Source: Colwellia sp. (GTDB lineage: Bacteria > Pseudomonadota > Gammaproteobacteria > Enterobacterales > Alteromonadaceae). Taken from it: DNA of 64,000 bases. The stretch spans positions 310,001 to 374,000 of the forward strand of contig JABSOZ010000005.1 in NCBI GenBank assembly GCA_013215295.1. The letters are read 5' to 3'. The position numbers were made by a program, and so were the translations under genes. Within the stretch, counting starts at the first letter, position 1. Each line of letters starts with the position of its first letter. Below, one piece after another: positions 1 to 8,955 of this stretch. Under the pieces are notes generated by a model, which saw nothing but the letters and a program-made list of their open reading frames with translations, made no database searches and was not told where the DNA came from.

Positions 1-159
1 TGATTTACCTGAACCTGTCTCACCAACAATCGCTAAGGTTTGGTAAGCTTGTACTTCAAATGATATCGGGTCTAATGCGGTAAATGTTTTTCGATTAAAC
101 CAGTTGCGGCTTAATTTAAACGTTTTACTTAAATTGTTAACTTGTAAAAGTGCGGTCAT
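1..159 (-). CDS. sapF: SapF, peptide ABC transporter ATP-binding subunit (partial, N-terminus only)
   Basis: The reading frame starts with ATG at 159 on the minus strand and runs off the left edge, giving about 53 N-terminal residues. It begins MTALLQVNNLSKTFKL and reaches a Walker A motif GETGSGKS at the edge. It follows sapD with a one-base gap, so it is the last gene of the sapABCDF operon. In this family SapF pairs with SapD as the ATPase dimer of an oligopeptide-type importer at the inner membrane. The gene name rests on position and the ABC motif; the C-terminus is outside the window. Confidence 0.85.
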   Translation of the reverse strand, partial: MTALLQVNNLSKTFKLSRNWFNRKTFTALDPISFEVQAYQTLAIVGETGSGKS

Positions 160-160
160 A

Positions 161-1150
161 TTAATAACTTCCCTTTAACGAGAAGTGACAACTATATTGG
201 TGACCATGAGAATTTGAAACTTTAGGAGCTACTACGCATGCTTGCTGAGCTCTCGGGCATCTTGGTCCTAGTCGGCAACCGATTGGCAAATGTTGTAATA
301 TAGGGATACTTCCGGGCAGCGCCATTAAGCGAGATTTAGCAGGCAAATTCATATTTGCTTTCGGGCTACTATCAACGAGTGCTCTGGTATAAGGATGGAA
401 AGGTTGTTGAAATATCTGTTTAGTCGTTCCCGCTTCAACAAATTGTCCGCTATACATTACTGTTATAGTATTTGTCCAATGAGTAACGTTTTCAAGATCA
501 TGGCTGATCAATAATATCGACATGTTTTTAAGTTGATTCAAACTGGCTAATAAGCGAAAAATTTGTCCTTGATTGGTACTTTCCATCGAAGCTGTGGGTT
601 CATCAGCAATTAAGAGGATCGGGCGTTTTGCAAGTGCCATAGCTATCATTACCCGCTGACACAAAGCCTCATTAAGTTGATGAGGATATTTTTTTAAACA
701 AACTTCGTGCTGTTTAATACCAACCTTATGTAATAAGCTAATTGCATTTTTTTTACGCTGTTGTTGCTTTTGCCAAAAATAACCCGTTAATTGATCGCAA
801 TCAACGGCCTCGGCAAGCTGCTCACCTATTGTCATCGTTGGGTCTAAACATGCCATAGGCTCTTGAAATATCATAGCAACATCTTTTGAGATAATAGCTT
901 TTCGCTCATCTAACGATAAGCGCATTAAGTCATTTCCTCGCCAATGAAACCTATCGGCATCTACTTGCCATTTATCGTCAAGTACGCCAATGATGGCTTG
1001 AGCCAATAATGACTTTCCAGAACCAGATTCGCCCACTAAACCACGAACCTCACCTTCTTTCATGGTTAAGCTGACACGGTCAACCGCTAAAATAGGGTTC
1101 GTCGCTGACTTAAGTACAATAGACAAATTTCTTATATCTAAAAGGTTCAT
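161..1150 (-). CDS. sapD: SapD, peptide ABC transporter ATP-binding protein
   Basis: This 329-aa ATPase of the Sap importer has Walker A GESGSGKS near residues 40-47, a Q-loop FQEP, Walker B LLIADEPTAS and an H-loop ISHDLENV. The ABC signature is degenerate (QLNEALCQRVMIA instead of LSGGQ), as is usual for SapD. A C-terminal oligopeptide-transporter extension carries the cysteine cluster GCRLGPRCP and a final CHF. The start codon overlaps the sapC stop by one base, so the two are translationally coupled. Sap systems are linked to antimicrobial-peptide resistance, and SapBCDF to putrescine export in E. coli; the substrate here is unknown. Confidence 0.93.
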   Translation of the reverse strand: MNLLDIRNLSIVLKSATNPILAVDRVSLTMKEGEVRGLVGESGSGKSLLAQAIIGVLDDKWQVDADRFHWRGNDLMRLSLDERKAIISKDVAMIFQEPMACLDPTMTIGEQLAEAVDCDQLTGYFWQKQQQRKKNAISLLHKVGIKQHEVCLKKYPHQLNEALCQRVMIAMALAKRPILLIADEPTASMESTNQGQIFRLLASLNQLKNMSILLISHDLENVTHWTNTITVMYSGQFVEAGTTKQIFQQPFHPYTRALVDSSPKANMNLPAKSRLMALPGSIPILQHLPIGCRLGPRCPRAQQACVVAPKVSNSHGHQYSCHFSLKGSY

Positions 1151-2043
1151 TAAGCTTCTCTGCTTATTTTAAGTGCGTGTCTCATACCTTCACCAACTAA
1201 ATTGGTTGCAACCACGGCAAAAAGGATAGCTAAACCTGGTAGGTAAACTGTCCAAGGAGCAATATAGAATAAATCAATGCCGTTTTTTAGCATAGCGCCC
1301 CATTCAGCCATGGGGATTTGTGCCCCGAGACCAAGAAAACCTAACGCTGCAATATCAAGTATTGCCGATGACTGAGCGAGGGTGGCTTGGCTGATCAGTT
1401 TTTCCAATATGTTAGGAAATACTGAATGAATTAAAATTCTAAACGAGTTAGCGCCATCTAAACGAGAGGCTAGTACATAATCTTTACTGAATTCTTCTTT
1501 AACAGCATTACGTGTGATATGCACAAACTGGGGAATAAGTACGATAATTATTGCCCATAACGTATTACTTAAACCTGGACCTAAAATAGCAACAATAACA
1601 ATTGCCAATAATAAAGAAGGAATCGATAAGATCACATCAAGAAAATGATTGAGGAAACTTGATTTTATACCGGATGTTAACGCTGCTAAAGAACCAATAA
1701 TCATGCCAATAACAAGAGAAATAATGACAACGACAAAACTCAAGCCAAAGGTCAGTGAAGTTCCGTGCATTAGACGAGATAACATGTCACGGCCTAAATT
1801 ATCAGTACCTAATAAAAAACTTACGTTTCCTTCGGGATGCCATGCTGGTGGGAGCAATAAAAAATCTAAGTTATTTTCAACTGAAGTATAAGGGGTAATT
1901 ATTGGTGAAAATATGGCTAAAATTGTTAGGAAAACAAAACAACTAAAGCCAATCATCACTACAGGAGTCTCCTTAAAATTATGCCAGAGCTGTAATAAAG
2001 GAGATGGAAATTCTTCCTCTGAATATATTTTATCACGTGCCAT
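1150..2043 (-). CDS. sapC: SapC, peptide ABC transporter permease
   Basis: This 297-aa inner-membrane permease is of the DppC/OppC type. The N-terminal segment has one membrane span near residues 30-50 and the family motif GTDNLGRDMLSRL near residues 79-91. The cytoplasmic EAA loop reads ASRLDGANSFRILIHSVFPN. Further hydrophobic spans continue to the C-terminus. It overlaps the end of sapB by 11 bases and the start of sapD by one, typical of a tightly coupled operon. It should form the translocation channel with SapB. Confidence 0.93.
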   Translation of the reverse strand: MARDKIYSEEEFPSPLLQLWHNFKETPVVMIGFSCFVFLTILAIFSPIITPYTSVENNLDFLLLPPAWHPEGNVSFLLGTDNLGRDMLSRLMHGTSLTFGLSFVVVIISLVIGMIIGSLAALTSGIKSSFLNHFLDVILSIPSLLLAIVIVAILGPGLSNTLWAIIIVLIPQFVHITRNAVKEEFSKDYVLASRLDGANSFRILIHSVFPNILEKLISQATLAQSSAILDIAALGFLGLGAQIPMAEWGAMLKNGIDLFYIAPWTVYLPGLAILFAVVATNLVGEGMRHALKISREA

Positions 2044-3061
2044 GACGACTATCTCTTGCTAACGGATTAAGTGCTGCATATATAAAATCGGTAATAATAT
2101 GCACAATAAAAATAAAACTAGAAAGTGCCAAAAGCCCACCTAAAATTGCGGTGTGATCTCGCTGAAAAATACTTTCAATCAACCAGCGGCCAATACCCGG
2201 CCAACTAAATATGACTTCAGTGACCATCGCAATAGTGACTAGGTTGGCGAATTGTAAACCAACATCACGAATAACATGTACCATGGCGTTTCTTATCGCA
2301 TGATGATAAATTAATTGACTAAAGCTTAAGCCTTTTGCTTTGGCTGCACGTATATATTGGCTGTCTAAGACATCCATCATTGCGGTGCGTGCTAATCTAA
2401 CAAATATGGTGGCTGGCGCTAAAGCAATGACGCAGGCCGGTAAAAAAATATGAGCGCTAGCATCCCTAAATGCTTGCCATTTATAAGGGCTTTCACTTAA
2501 TAAAATATCTATAAACTGAATACCGGTAACCTGTTCAATTTCAAAAAGTAAACTGATTTGACCTGCAGATGGCAACCAACCTAATTGTATAGAAAAAATA
2601 AGAATGGCTAATAAACCTAGCCAGAAAACCGGAATCGAATAACCGATCATTGAAATACTTAAAATAATATTATCTGTCGCTTTTCGATGGTTAATTGCGG
2701 CGATAAATCCAATAGGAATACCTAATACCATCGCAATGAATAGCGCCACTAAAGTGAGTTCAATGGTTGCGGGTAATACACTTATAATTTCAGAACTAAT
2801 GGATAATTGGCTCGCCATTGAAATACCTAAATCGCCACTAAAAAGGTGATTTACATAGGTAAAATATTGTTGAAAAATATTGTTATGACTTTGATATTGC
2901 TCAGCCAGAATAATGAGTTGTTCTGGAGTAGCGTTGATTTGTCCAGAAATATTAATCAATTGCTCACCAGGAAATAAGAAACTTAAACTAAAAGACAGCA
3001 AAGTCAGTAAGAAAATAGTAAAAATAAATAAATTGAGACGACGTAAGGTAAATGTCAGCAT
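2033..3061 (-). CDS. sapB: SapB, peptide ABC transporter permease
   Basis: This 342-aa permease is of the DppB/OppB type. It starts with a membrane span (residues about 10-30), has a periplasmic loop typical of the family (GDLGISMASQLSISSEI), and then several spans. The EAA loop reads YIRAAKAKGLSFSQLIYHHA. The start lies one base after the sapA stop and the end overlaps sapC by 11 bases. It is the partner of SapC in the inner-membrane channel. Length and motifs match the family and nothing appears broken. Confidence 0.93.
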   Translation of the reverse strand: MLTFTLRRLNLFIFTIFLLTLLSFSLSFLFPGEQLINISGQINATPEQLIILAEQYQSHNNIFQQYFTYVNHLFSGDLGISMASQLSISSEIISVLPATIELTLVALFIAMVLGIPIGFIAAINHRKATDNIILSISMIGYSIPVFWLGLLAILIFSIQLGWLPSAGQISLLFEIEQVTGIQFIDILLSESPYKWQAFRDASAHIFLPACVIALAPATIFVRLARTAMMDVLDSQYIRAAKAKGLSFSQLIYHHAIRNAMVHVIRDVGLQFANLVTIAMVTEVIFSWPGIGRWLIESIFQRDHTAILGGLLALSSFIFIVHIITDFIYAALNPLARDSRHGT

Positions 3062-3062
3062 A

Positions 3063-4688
3063 TTAGTTCTTACTTACCCTACTAAAGTCGATTCCACCAT
3101 AGGGAGATAACAATTCTCCTTTCACTGAATTGTTTCTTGCTTGGAATCTTTTAGAATGAGCAATCGGTATAAGTGGCACCTCCTGAGAAATAAGGGTCAG
3201 TGCTCGAGAATAAAATTCTTTTCGCTGTGTCACATTCGTTGTTTGTAGGGCCTGTTGTATCAAATCATCAAAATCTTCATTACACCAAAATGTTCGGTTG
3301 TTACCACTTTTTGCTGAAGAACAACTCAGCAATGGAGTGAAAAAATTATCGGGATCAGGATGATCTGCAGACCAGCCTAATAAAACACTCTGATGCTCAC
3401 CTTTCGATAACTGTTCAAGAAAAGAGCCCATATCGAGGGAACTTTCAATGAGTACACTTATTCCAATCTTTTTTAAATCTGCTTGAATTAACTTTGCCAT
3501 AGTAACTGCATCTGGATTGTAGGCTCGTTGTACAGGTAAAGCCCATAAATTCATGGTAAAGCCATTAGGAAACCCAGCTTCGGCCATTAACTTTTTTGCC
3601 TTAGATATATCGTAGGTTTGAGGCAACGTACTTTTATTGTACGCCCAAGACGTTGCGGGCAATAAACTGTGTGCCATATCAGCTTTAGATTGGTATACCG
3701 TATCAATGATCGCTTGTTTATTAACGGCTAATGCAACGGCTTGACGCACTTTCACATTATCAAAGGGTGGCTTGAGCGTGTTAAAACCAAGATATCCGAC
3801 ATTAAAAGATGTCACAGCTTCAAGCTCTAATTCTGGTTTACTTTGTATTTTTTCATGGGCAATTGGAAAAGCAATAACATCACATTCGCCAGCCAATAAT
3901 TTGGTTAAACGTCCTGTGTTACTTGGGGTTATATCAAAAATAAGTTGCTCAAGCGTACTGGGTTTATCCCAGTATTGTTGATGTGTAGCGTAACGAATAT
4001 AAGCACCTGGACGGTATTTTTTTAGTTTAAAAGGACCCGTGCCAATAGGCAAAGTATCAATTTCACGCTTAATGTTTTTTTTCACAAGGCTATCAGCATA
4101 TTCTTTTGACAAAATCACCGAAAAATCGCTGGCTATGTTTGCCAATATCGAACTATCAGCGTATTTGAATTTAAAACGGATAGTATAATCATTAATTTTT
4201 TCGATGCTTTTAACAACATTAGAAAAACTAACACTTTGAAAGAAAGGATATTTCCCACCAGAAACTTGATGAAAAGGATGTTCAGGTATTAATATCCGAT
4301 TAAAGCTAAATAATACATCATCAGCATTAAAAAAACGGGTTGGCGTAAAATAACTTGTAGTATGAAAGGCAACGTCTTTACGCAAATAAAATGTAATCAT
4401 TTTGCCATCACGTGTGGTATGCCAAGACTTAGCTAGTGAAGGTGCAATTGTGTTTTTATCACCCCTGAATGAAATCAATCGGTTATATAATTGGTTAGAC
4501 GTTGCATCAATTGTTGTACCAGAAGTTACGATTTGAGGATTAAAACTTTCAGGAGAACCTTCAGAACAATACACAATGCTATTATTACTTAGCGACTCAT
4601 CATTATCAGTATTACATGCCGATATCAGACATAAAAAGGGTAATAATATTATTTTTAACAAGTGTTGTTCAACAGCTAATATCGACAT
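3063..4688 (-). CDS. sapA: SapA, extracellular peptide-binding lipoprotein (SBP family 5)
   Basis: This 541-aa solute-binding protein has a hydrophobic N-terminal signal ending in a lipobox-like LISAC (Cys about residue 25), so it is probably lipid-anchored on the periplasmic face. Family-5 features include YNRLISF near the N-terminus, LIGTGPFKL-like spacing (LPIGTGPFKLKKYRPGAYI) and the domain II stretch VRQAVALAVNKQAI. It sits 10 bases after pspF, and the rest of the sap operon follows. In enteric bacteria SapA binds peptides and haem; substrate range here cannot be read from sequence. Confidence 0.9.
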   Translation of the reverse strand: MSILAVEQHLLKIILLPFLCLISACNTDNDESLSNNSIVYCSEGSPESFNPQIVTSGTTIDATSNQLYNRLISFRGDKNTIAPSLAKSWHTTRDGKMITFYLRKDVAFHTTSYFTPTRFFNADDVLFSFNRILIPEHPFHQVSGGKYPFFQSVSFSNVVKSIEKINDYTIRFKFKYADSSILANIASDFSVILSKEYADSLVKKNIKREIDTLPIGTGPFKLKKYRPGAYIRYATHQQYWDKPSTLEQLIFDITPSNTGRLTKLLAGECDVIAFPIAHEKIQSKPELELEAVTSFNVGYLGFNTLKPPFDNVKVRQAVALAVNKQAIIDTVYQSKADMAHSLLPATSWAYNKSTLPQTYDISKAKKLMAEAGFPNGFTMNLWALPVQRAYNPDAVTMAKLIQADLKKIGISVLIESSLDMGSFLEQLSKGEHQSVLLGWSADHPDPDNFFTPLLSCSSAKSGNNRTFWCNEDFDDLIQQALQTTNVTQRKEFYSRALTLISQEVPLIPIAHSKRFQARNNSVKGELLSPYGGIDFSRVSKN

Positions 4689-4698
4689 ATAAACTAAA

Positions 4699-5790
4699 CT
4701 ACCTTTCGTCTACTGCACTTTCTAATAAGTTATATTTTTTCAAGTAACCTCTTAGTTGATGATAGGTTAATTTGAGTGCATCGGCAGTTTTCTTTTGATT
4801 ATATTGACAATTTTCTAAAGCTGATTGAATCAGATCAATCTCATAGTCCTGAGATAGGTCTTTTAACGAGAGAGGAAATTCTAATGATTTACTCATCGGC
4901 GTTTGTTGTTGGATGATTTCTTGGTGTTTTTCTTCTTTATTATCTTCACCAGTCGTTTGAATTTTAACAGGAAGCCTGTCTTGAGTTTTAATACGTTGAG
5001 TAGGGCGGTATGGTGATTCAAAAGGATCAATAACGAGATCATGAACGGGTAAATGCGGATTGTTACAACGGTAAACACTTCGTTCAACAACATTTTTTAA
5101 TTCGCGAACATTACCTGGCCAATCATAATCAAGCATTGAACGTTTAGCTTTTTCGGTAAAACCGCTGAAAAGTTCAAACTCTAATTCACGAGCCATACCC
5201 ATCGCAAAACTTTCTGCTAGCAGAAGTATGTCTTCCATCCGCTCTCTAAGCGGTGGAAGCGTGATTACGTCAAAGGCGAGGCGGTCTAATAAATCAGCTC
5301 TAAACTCACCGGCATCAGCCAAAGTGGGTAAATCTTCATTGGTTGCAGCAACTAAGCGAACATTGGTATTTATGGTTTTCGAGCCGCCAACACGCTCAAA
5401 CTCTCCATATTCAACCACTCTCAATAATTTCTCTTGAATAAGACCTGAGGTATTCGCTATTTCATCAAGAAATAATGTGCCATTATCAGCTCGCTCAAAG
5501 CGACCTTCATGACGCTTATTCGCTCCGGTAAATGCGCCGCTATCGTAGCCAAATAATTCTGTTTCTAATAAGTTTTCATTGAGTGCAGCACAATTGAGCT
5601 TTAAATAGTTTTGATCCCAACGTTTAGATAAGTAATGTAGACGAGCAGCAATGAGTTCTTTACCTGTGCCTCTTTCTCCAATAATAAGTACAGGTTTACT
5701 CAAAGGAGCTATTTGTGATACTTGCTCTAAAACTTCAAGAAAACTGTTTGCTTGTCCAAGAAGATTGTCTTTTTGGTTAAAACGAGACAT
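4699..5790 (-). CDS. pspF: PspF, sigma-54 enhancer-binding activator of the phage-shock operon
   Basis: This 363-aa activator has no N-terminal receiver domain; the AAA+ domain begins at once, which is the mark of PspF. Walker A is GERGTGKE (residues 38-45), the sigma-54 contact loop GAFTGA is present, and Walker B is LFLDEI. A Fis-type helix-turn-helix lies at the C-terminus (KKTADALKLTYHQLRGYLKK). A polar linker of about 70 residues separates the two, longer than in E. coli. It is divergent from pspA, whose product holds PspF inactive in the known system, and is followed 10 bases later by sapA, the same neighbourhood as in E. coli. Confidence 0.93.
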   Translation of the reverse strand: MSRFNQKDNLLGQANSFLEVLEQVSQIAPLSKPVLIIGERGTGKELIAARLHYLSKRWDQNYLKLNCAALNENLLETELFGYDSGAFTGANKRHEGRFERADNGTLFLDEIANTSGLIQEKLLRVVEYGEFERVGGSKTINTNVRLVAATNEDLPTLADAGEFRADLLDRLAFDVITLPPLRERMEDILLLAESFAMGMARELEFELFSGFTEKAKRSMLDYDWPGNVRELKNVVERSVYRCNNPHLPVHDLVIDPFESPYRPTQRIKTQDRLPVKIQTTGEDNKEEKHQEIIQQQTPMSKSLEFPLSLKDLSQDYEIDLIQSALENCQYNQKKTADALKLTYHQLRGYLKKYNLLESAVDER

Positions 5791-5915
5791 TGCTTGACCT
5801 AATAATTGGTTTATTTCACTAACAAATAGTGTATTTTATTAATCATCAGGTTTGAAGTGTTTTTTTAATTAATAATAATTACTTTTAAAACATAAGGTTA
5901 AGTTAATAATAAAAC

Positions 5916-5932
5916 TTGGCGTAGAACATGAA
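5916..5932 (+). promoter_or_regulatory. Candidate sigma-54 promoter of pspABC
   Basis: The sequence TTGGCGTAGAACATGAA offers a -24 element TTGGC and a TG at the -12 position with the required spacing, but the -12 GC is replaced by GA. It lies about 50 bases before the pspA start. The divergent PspF and the known sigma-54 control of psp operons make it the best candidate, but the match is imperfect. Confidence 0.35.
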
Positions 5933-5981
5933 TAAAGGATAATAGTAAAATTAAATAAAATAAATGAATGAGGTAGTTGTT

Positions 5982-6653
5982 ATGGGTATTTTTTCTAGGT
6001 TTACAGATATTATTAATTCGAATATTAACAGCCTGTTAGATAAAGCAGAAGATCCTGCAAAAATGGTACGACTGATCATTCAAGAAATGGAAGATACTTT
6101 AGTTGAAGTACGTTCGTCATCGGCTAAAACCTTAGCAGATAAGAAAGATTTAGCACGTCAAGCCATGCGTTTTGAAAAAGATGAGCAGTTGTGGCAAGAA
6201 AAAGCAGAATTGGCATTAAGTAAAGGCCGTGACGATTTGGCAAGAGCAGCTTTAATTGAAAAGAAGAAATGTGGTGAAAATGCAGCATCACTTGTAGACG
6301 AGCTGAGCCATGTGGATGACCACATCACTAAATTACAAAGTGAAATTTCTCAGTTACAAGAAAAATTAGCAGATGCCAAATCTCGACAAAAAGCTATTAT
6401 AATGAGAGAGCAAACCGCTACTTCTCGTTTAAAAGTAAAAAAGAATATTGATAGTGGACGTGTTAATGACGCACTTAACCGCTTCGATAGCTATGAACGT
6501 AAAATAGATGATATTGAATCGCAGGTTGAATCTCTTGATTTAGGCAGTAAATCATTAGCTGACGAAATCGCAGATTTAGAATCTGATGAAAATATTGATG
6601 ATGAATTAGCGCAATTAAAAGCTAAAATGAAATCAGATAAGAAAGCTAAATAA
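5982..6653 (+). CDS. pspA: PspA, phage-shock protein A (ESCRT-III-like membrane guardian)
   Basis: The protein has 223 residues and starts MGIFSRFTDIINSNINSLL, the amphipathic N-terminal helix of PspA/Vipp1. The ATG at 5982 is chosen over the one at 5964 because a GAGG ribosome-binding site lies just before it and the family starts MGIF. The rest is almost entirely alpha-helical coiled coil, with the usual EDPAKMVRLIIQEME motif near residue 25. In the known system PspA inhibits PspF by binding its AAA+ domain and, on membrane damage, oligomerises on the inner membrane. It is the first gene of pspABC. Confidence 0.95.
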   Translation: MGIFSRFTDIINSNINSLLDKAEDPAKMVRLIIQEMEDTLVEVRSSSAKTLADKKDLARQAMRFEKDEQLWQEKAELALSKGRDDLARAALIEKKKCGENAASLVDELSHVDDHITKLQSEISQLQEKLADAKSRQKAIIMREQTATSRLKVKKNIDSGRVNDALNRFDSYERKIDDIESQVESLDLGSKSLADEIADLESDENIDDELAQLKAKMKSDKKAK

Positions 6654-6689
6654 CTCAGTTGATATTGAATAACGATAAGGAGAAGTATT

Positions 6690-6917
6690 GTGGAAGAACT
6701 TATAATGGTTCCAGTCATCATTTTTATGTTGTTGGTGGCCCCTATTTGGTTGATTTTACATTACCGAAGTAAGCGCCAGATAAATCAAGGGTTTAGTGAG
6801 GAAGAATATACGCAATTATCAGAACTTTCTGAATTAGCAGATAAAATGACCGATAGAATTAAAACACTCGAAGCTATTTTAGATGCTGAAACACCAGATT
6901 GGAGAAATAAGGTATGA
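6690..6917 (+). CDS. pspB: PspB, phage-shock protein B
   Basis: This 75-aa inner-membrane protein starts at GTG 6690, which has a strong AAGGAG ribosome-binding site 7 bases before it. A single N-terminal span (residues about 5-25) is followed by HYRSKRQ and a helical region ending in ILDAETPDWRNK, the typical PspB tail. Its stop overlaps the pspC start (ATGA), indicating translational coupling. PspB and PspC together sense stress and recruit PspA in the known system. Confidence 0.93.
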   Translation: MEELIMVPVIIFMLLVAPIWLILHYRSKRQINQGFSEEEYTQLSELSELADKMTDRIKTLEAILDAETPDWRNKV

Positions 6918-7369
6918 CACAAAAACGCCGTGGAGAATTATACAGAAACTCAAGCCAAGGAAAAATTGCTGGAGTCTGTGCAGGCTTAGCTGATTACTTT
7001 GGTTGGGAAACTTGGTTAGTTCGTATATTGGTGGTTTCAGGTGTCTTATTAGGTATGGGTTGGTTTATTGTTATTTATATTGCTGGTTGGTTTATTTTAG
7101 ATAAAAAGCCAGGCGCATTAAATAAAAAGGATCAAAGATCCCAAAAGTCGCAATCACAGTATGCAGCACAAACAAACCATGGAGAAGCTGAACTTTCGTC
7201 TGAATCAATTAAAGTAAAGTCTCGTATTTGGCAGTCAGGAGAGCCTCCAAAACAAGCCTTTCATGATATTAGGCATAAATTTAAATCGTTAGAAAGAGAA
7301 GTTCGTGTCATGGAACGTTATGTTACATCACCAGAGTTTACTGTTTCTCGAGAAATTAATAAGTTGTGA
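6914..7369 (+). CDS. pspC: PspC, phage-shock protein C
   Basis: This 151-aa membrane protein carries a PspC domain at residues about 8-62, with the motifs GKIAGVCAGLADYFGWETW and LVRILVVSG, then a second hydrophobic stretch. A charged C-terminal region (about 75 residues) ends in a short helix with KFKSLEREVRVMERYVTSPE, as in other gammaproteobacterial PspC. It is the last gene of the operon; no pspD or pspE follows. A rho-independent terminator lies directly downstream. Confidence 0.93.
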   Translation: MTQKRRGELYRNSSQGKIAGVCAGLADYFGWETWLVRILVVSGVLLGMGWFIVIYIAGWFILDKKPGALNKKDQRSQKSQSQYAAQTNHGEAELSSESIKVKSRIWQSGEPPKQAFHDIRHKFKSLEREVRVMERYVTSPEFTVSREINKL

Positions 7370-7378
7370 TCAGCAATT

Positions 7379-7409
7379 AAAAAAAGCGGCATTAGCCGCT
7401 TTTTTTTGT
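7379..7409 (+). terminator. Rho-independent terminator after pspC
   Basis: The hairpin AAGCGGC-ATTA-GCCGCTT with an A-tract before it and eight Ts after it lies 10 bases after the pspC stop. Stem symmetry suggests it could act in both directions, but only plus-strand genes read into it. Confidence 0.9.
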
Positions 7410-7524
7410 TATTTATTAAGGAATCTTTGAGCTAATGATTTATCTTTATGATTAAATGTAACCATACGGTACTGATAGTAACTAAGGCTTTGGTCTTGGA
7501 TTAAATATCTCTTTAAGAGAACTC

Positions 7525-8955
7525 ATGGCATTCATAAATAAGAAAAACCTCAACAAATTAAAACAAAAAGCGAACGATTTATTAAATCGAACGCTTGACC
7601 AACACGTTACTTTAGCTGTCACTGGTCTAAGTCGTAGTGGAAAAACGGCCTTTATAACTTCTTTAGTCAATCAACTTGTCAATGAAGGAAATAATTCACA
7701 ACTTGGTTTTTTCAATGTTGTTCATCAAGGCCGATTTATTGCCGCGAAACGCGTTCCTCAAAAACATTTACATATTGGTCGTTTTGAATATGACCGAGCA
7801 ATGACTGCTTTTTCTCAAGCGGAGCCAACATGGCCTGAGCCTACACATGGTATTAGTGAAATGCGCTTAGCTATTCGATATAAACCAAAAGAGTCGCTCT
7901 TAAAATATGCGAGCGACACAGCAACTTTATATCTTGATATTACCGATTACCCAGGTGAGTGGTTGCTTGATTTACCGATGTTAAGTCAAACGTTTGAACA
8001 GTGGTCGAAACAAACCACACAATTGCTTAATACCCAGCCGAGATTTAAATCAGCTGAAAGTTTCATTGAAAAAGTTAATCAAATAGATCCTTTAGCAACG
8101 ACTGATGAACAATTATTGGCTGATCTAGCAAAAGAATATACTGAACTTCTCTTACACTTTCGTCACGAGCTTGGTTTATCGGTTATTCAACCCGGACGCT
8201 TCATTTTACCGGGTGAACTGGAAGACGCGCCTATTTTGCAATTTTTTCCTTTCACAAATTTTGAAAATATTGATAAAAATGCTTATCAAAATGCGAGCGA
8301 TGATTGTTTTATTGGTATGTTAAGGGCCAGATTTATTGAATATAAAGAACGTGTGGTCAAAGCTTTTTATAAAGAACATTTTGTAAATTTTGATCGACAA
8401 ATTGTCTTGGCAGATTGTTTAACACCATTAAATAATGGACCTGAAAGTTTTGCTGATTTAAAAATGGCAATGACCATGATCATGCAAAGCTTTAGTTATG
8501 GTCAAAGTAATATATTTTCTCGATTATTCGCACCAAAAATAGATAAATTATTGTTTGCTGCTACAAAAGCCGATCATGTTACTCCCGAGCAGCACAAAAA
8601 TTTAGTACGCTTACTCGATCAATTAGTCTATCAAACACAACATCAGCTGAATTATGATGTCATAAAAATGAAAACGTTGGCATTGGCATCAGTTAAAACT
8701 ACACAAGCAGGGAAGAGCCGTTATCAAGGGCAAGATATTCCGGTGCTTCGTGGTAAACGGTCAGAAAATGGTGAACTTATTACTGTTTTCCCTGGCGCGG
8801 TGCCAAGTAAATTACCAGAAAAGGAGTTTTGGCAAAAAGAGACTTTTAAGTATATTCGCTTTTCCCCTTTTGAACCCATAGGTCAGTATGAATGCTTACC
8901 ACATCTGAGAATGGATCAAGTGATGCAGTTTTTGCTTGGAGATAAAATGAAATGA
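7525..8955 (+). CDS. ycjX: YcjX family GTPase-like protein (DUF463)
   Basis: This 476-aa protein has a Walker A-like P-loop GLSRSGKTAF near residues 33-42, followed by the family motif LYLDITDYPGEWLLDLPML near residues 135-153. DUF463 proteins are predicted nucleotide-binding proteins of stress regulons and sit next to psp genes in many gammaproteobacteria; the molecular role is not settled. Here it is separated from pspC by a terminator, so it has its own promoter. The stop overlaps the ycjF start (ATGA). Confidence 0.9.
   Translation: MAFINKKNLNKLKQKANDLLNRTLDQHVTLAVTGLSRSGKTAFITSLVNQLVNEGNNSQLGFFNVVHQGRFIAAKRVPQKHLHIGRFEYDRAMTAFSQAEPTWPEPTHGISEMRLAIRYKPKESLLKYASDTATLYLDITDYPGEWLLDLPMLSQTFEQWSKQTTQLLNTQPRFKSAESFIEKVNQIDPLATTDEQLLADLAKEYTELLLHFRHELGLSVIQPGRFILPGELEDAPILQFFPFTNFENIDKNAYQNASDDCFIGMLRARFIEYKERVVKAFYKEHFVNFDRQIVLADCLTPLNNGPESFADLKMAMTMIMQSFSYGQSNIFSRLFAPKIDKLLFAATKADHVTPEQHKNLVRLLDQLVYQTQHQLNYDVIKMKTLALASVKTTQAGKSRYQGQDIPVLRGKRSENGELITVFPGAVPSKLPEKEFWQKETFKYIRFSPFEPIGQYECLPHLRMDQVMQFLLGDKMK

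Noticed and set aside
4893-5093. Open frame inside pspF on the same strand
   Set aside because: It overlaps the pspF linker region in another frame, lacks a ribosome-binding site and is lysine/leucine-rich from the AT-rich codons.
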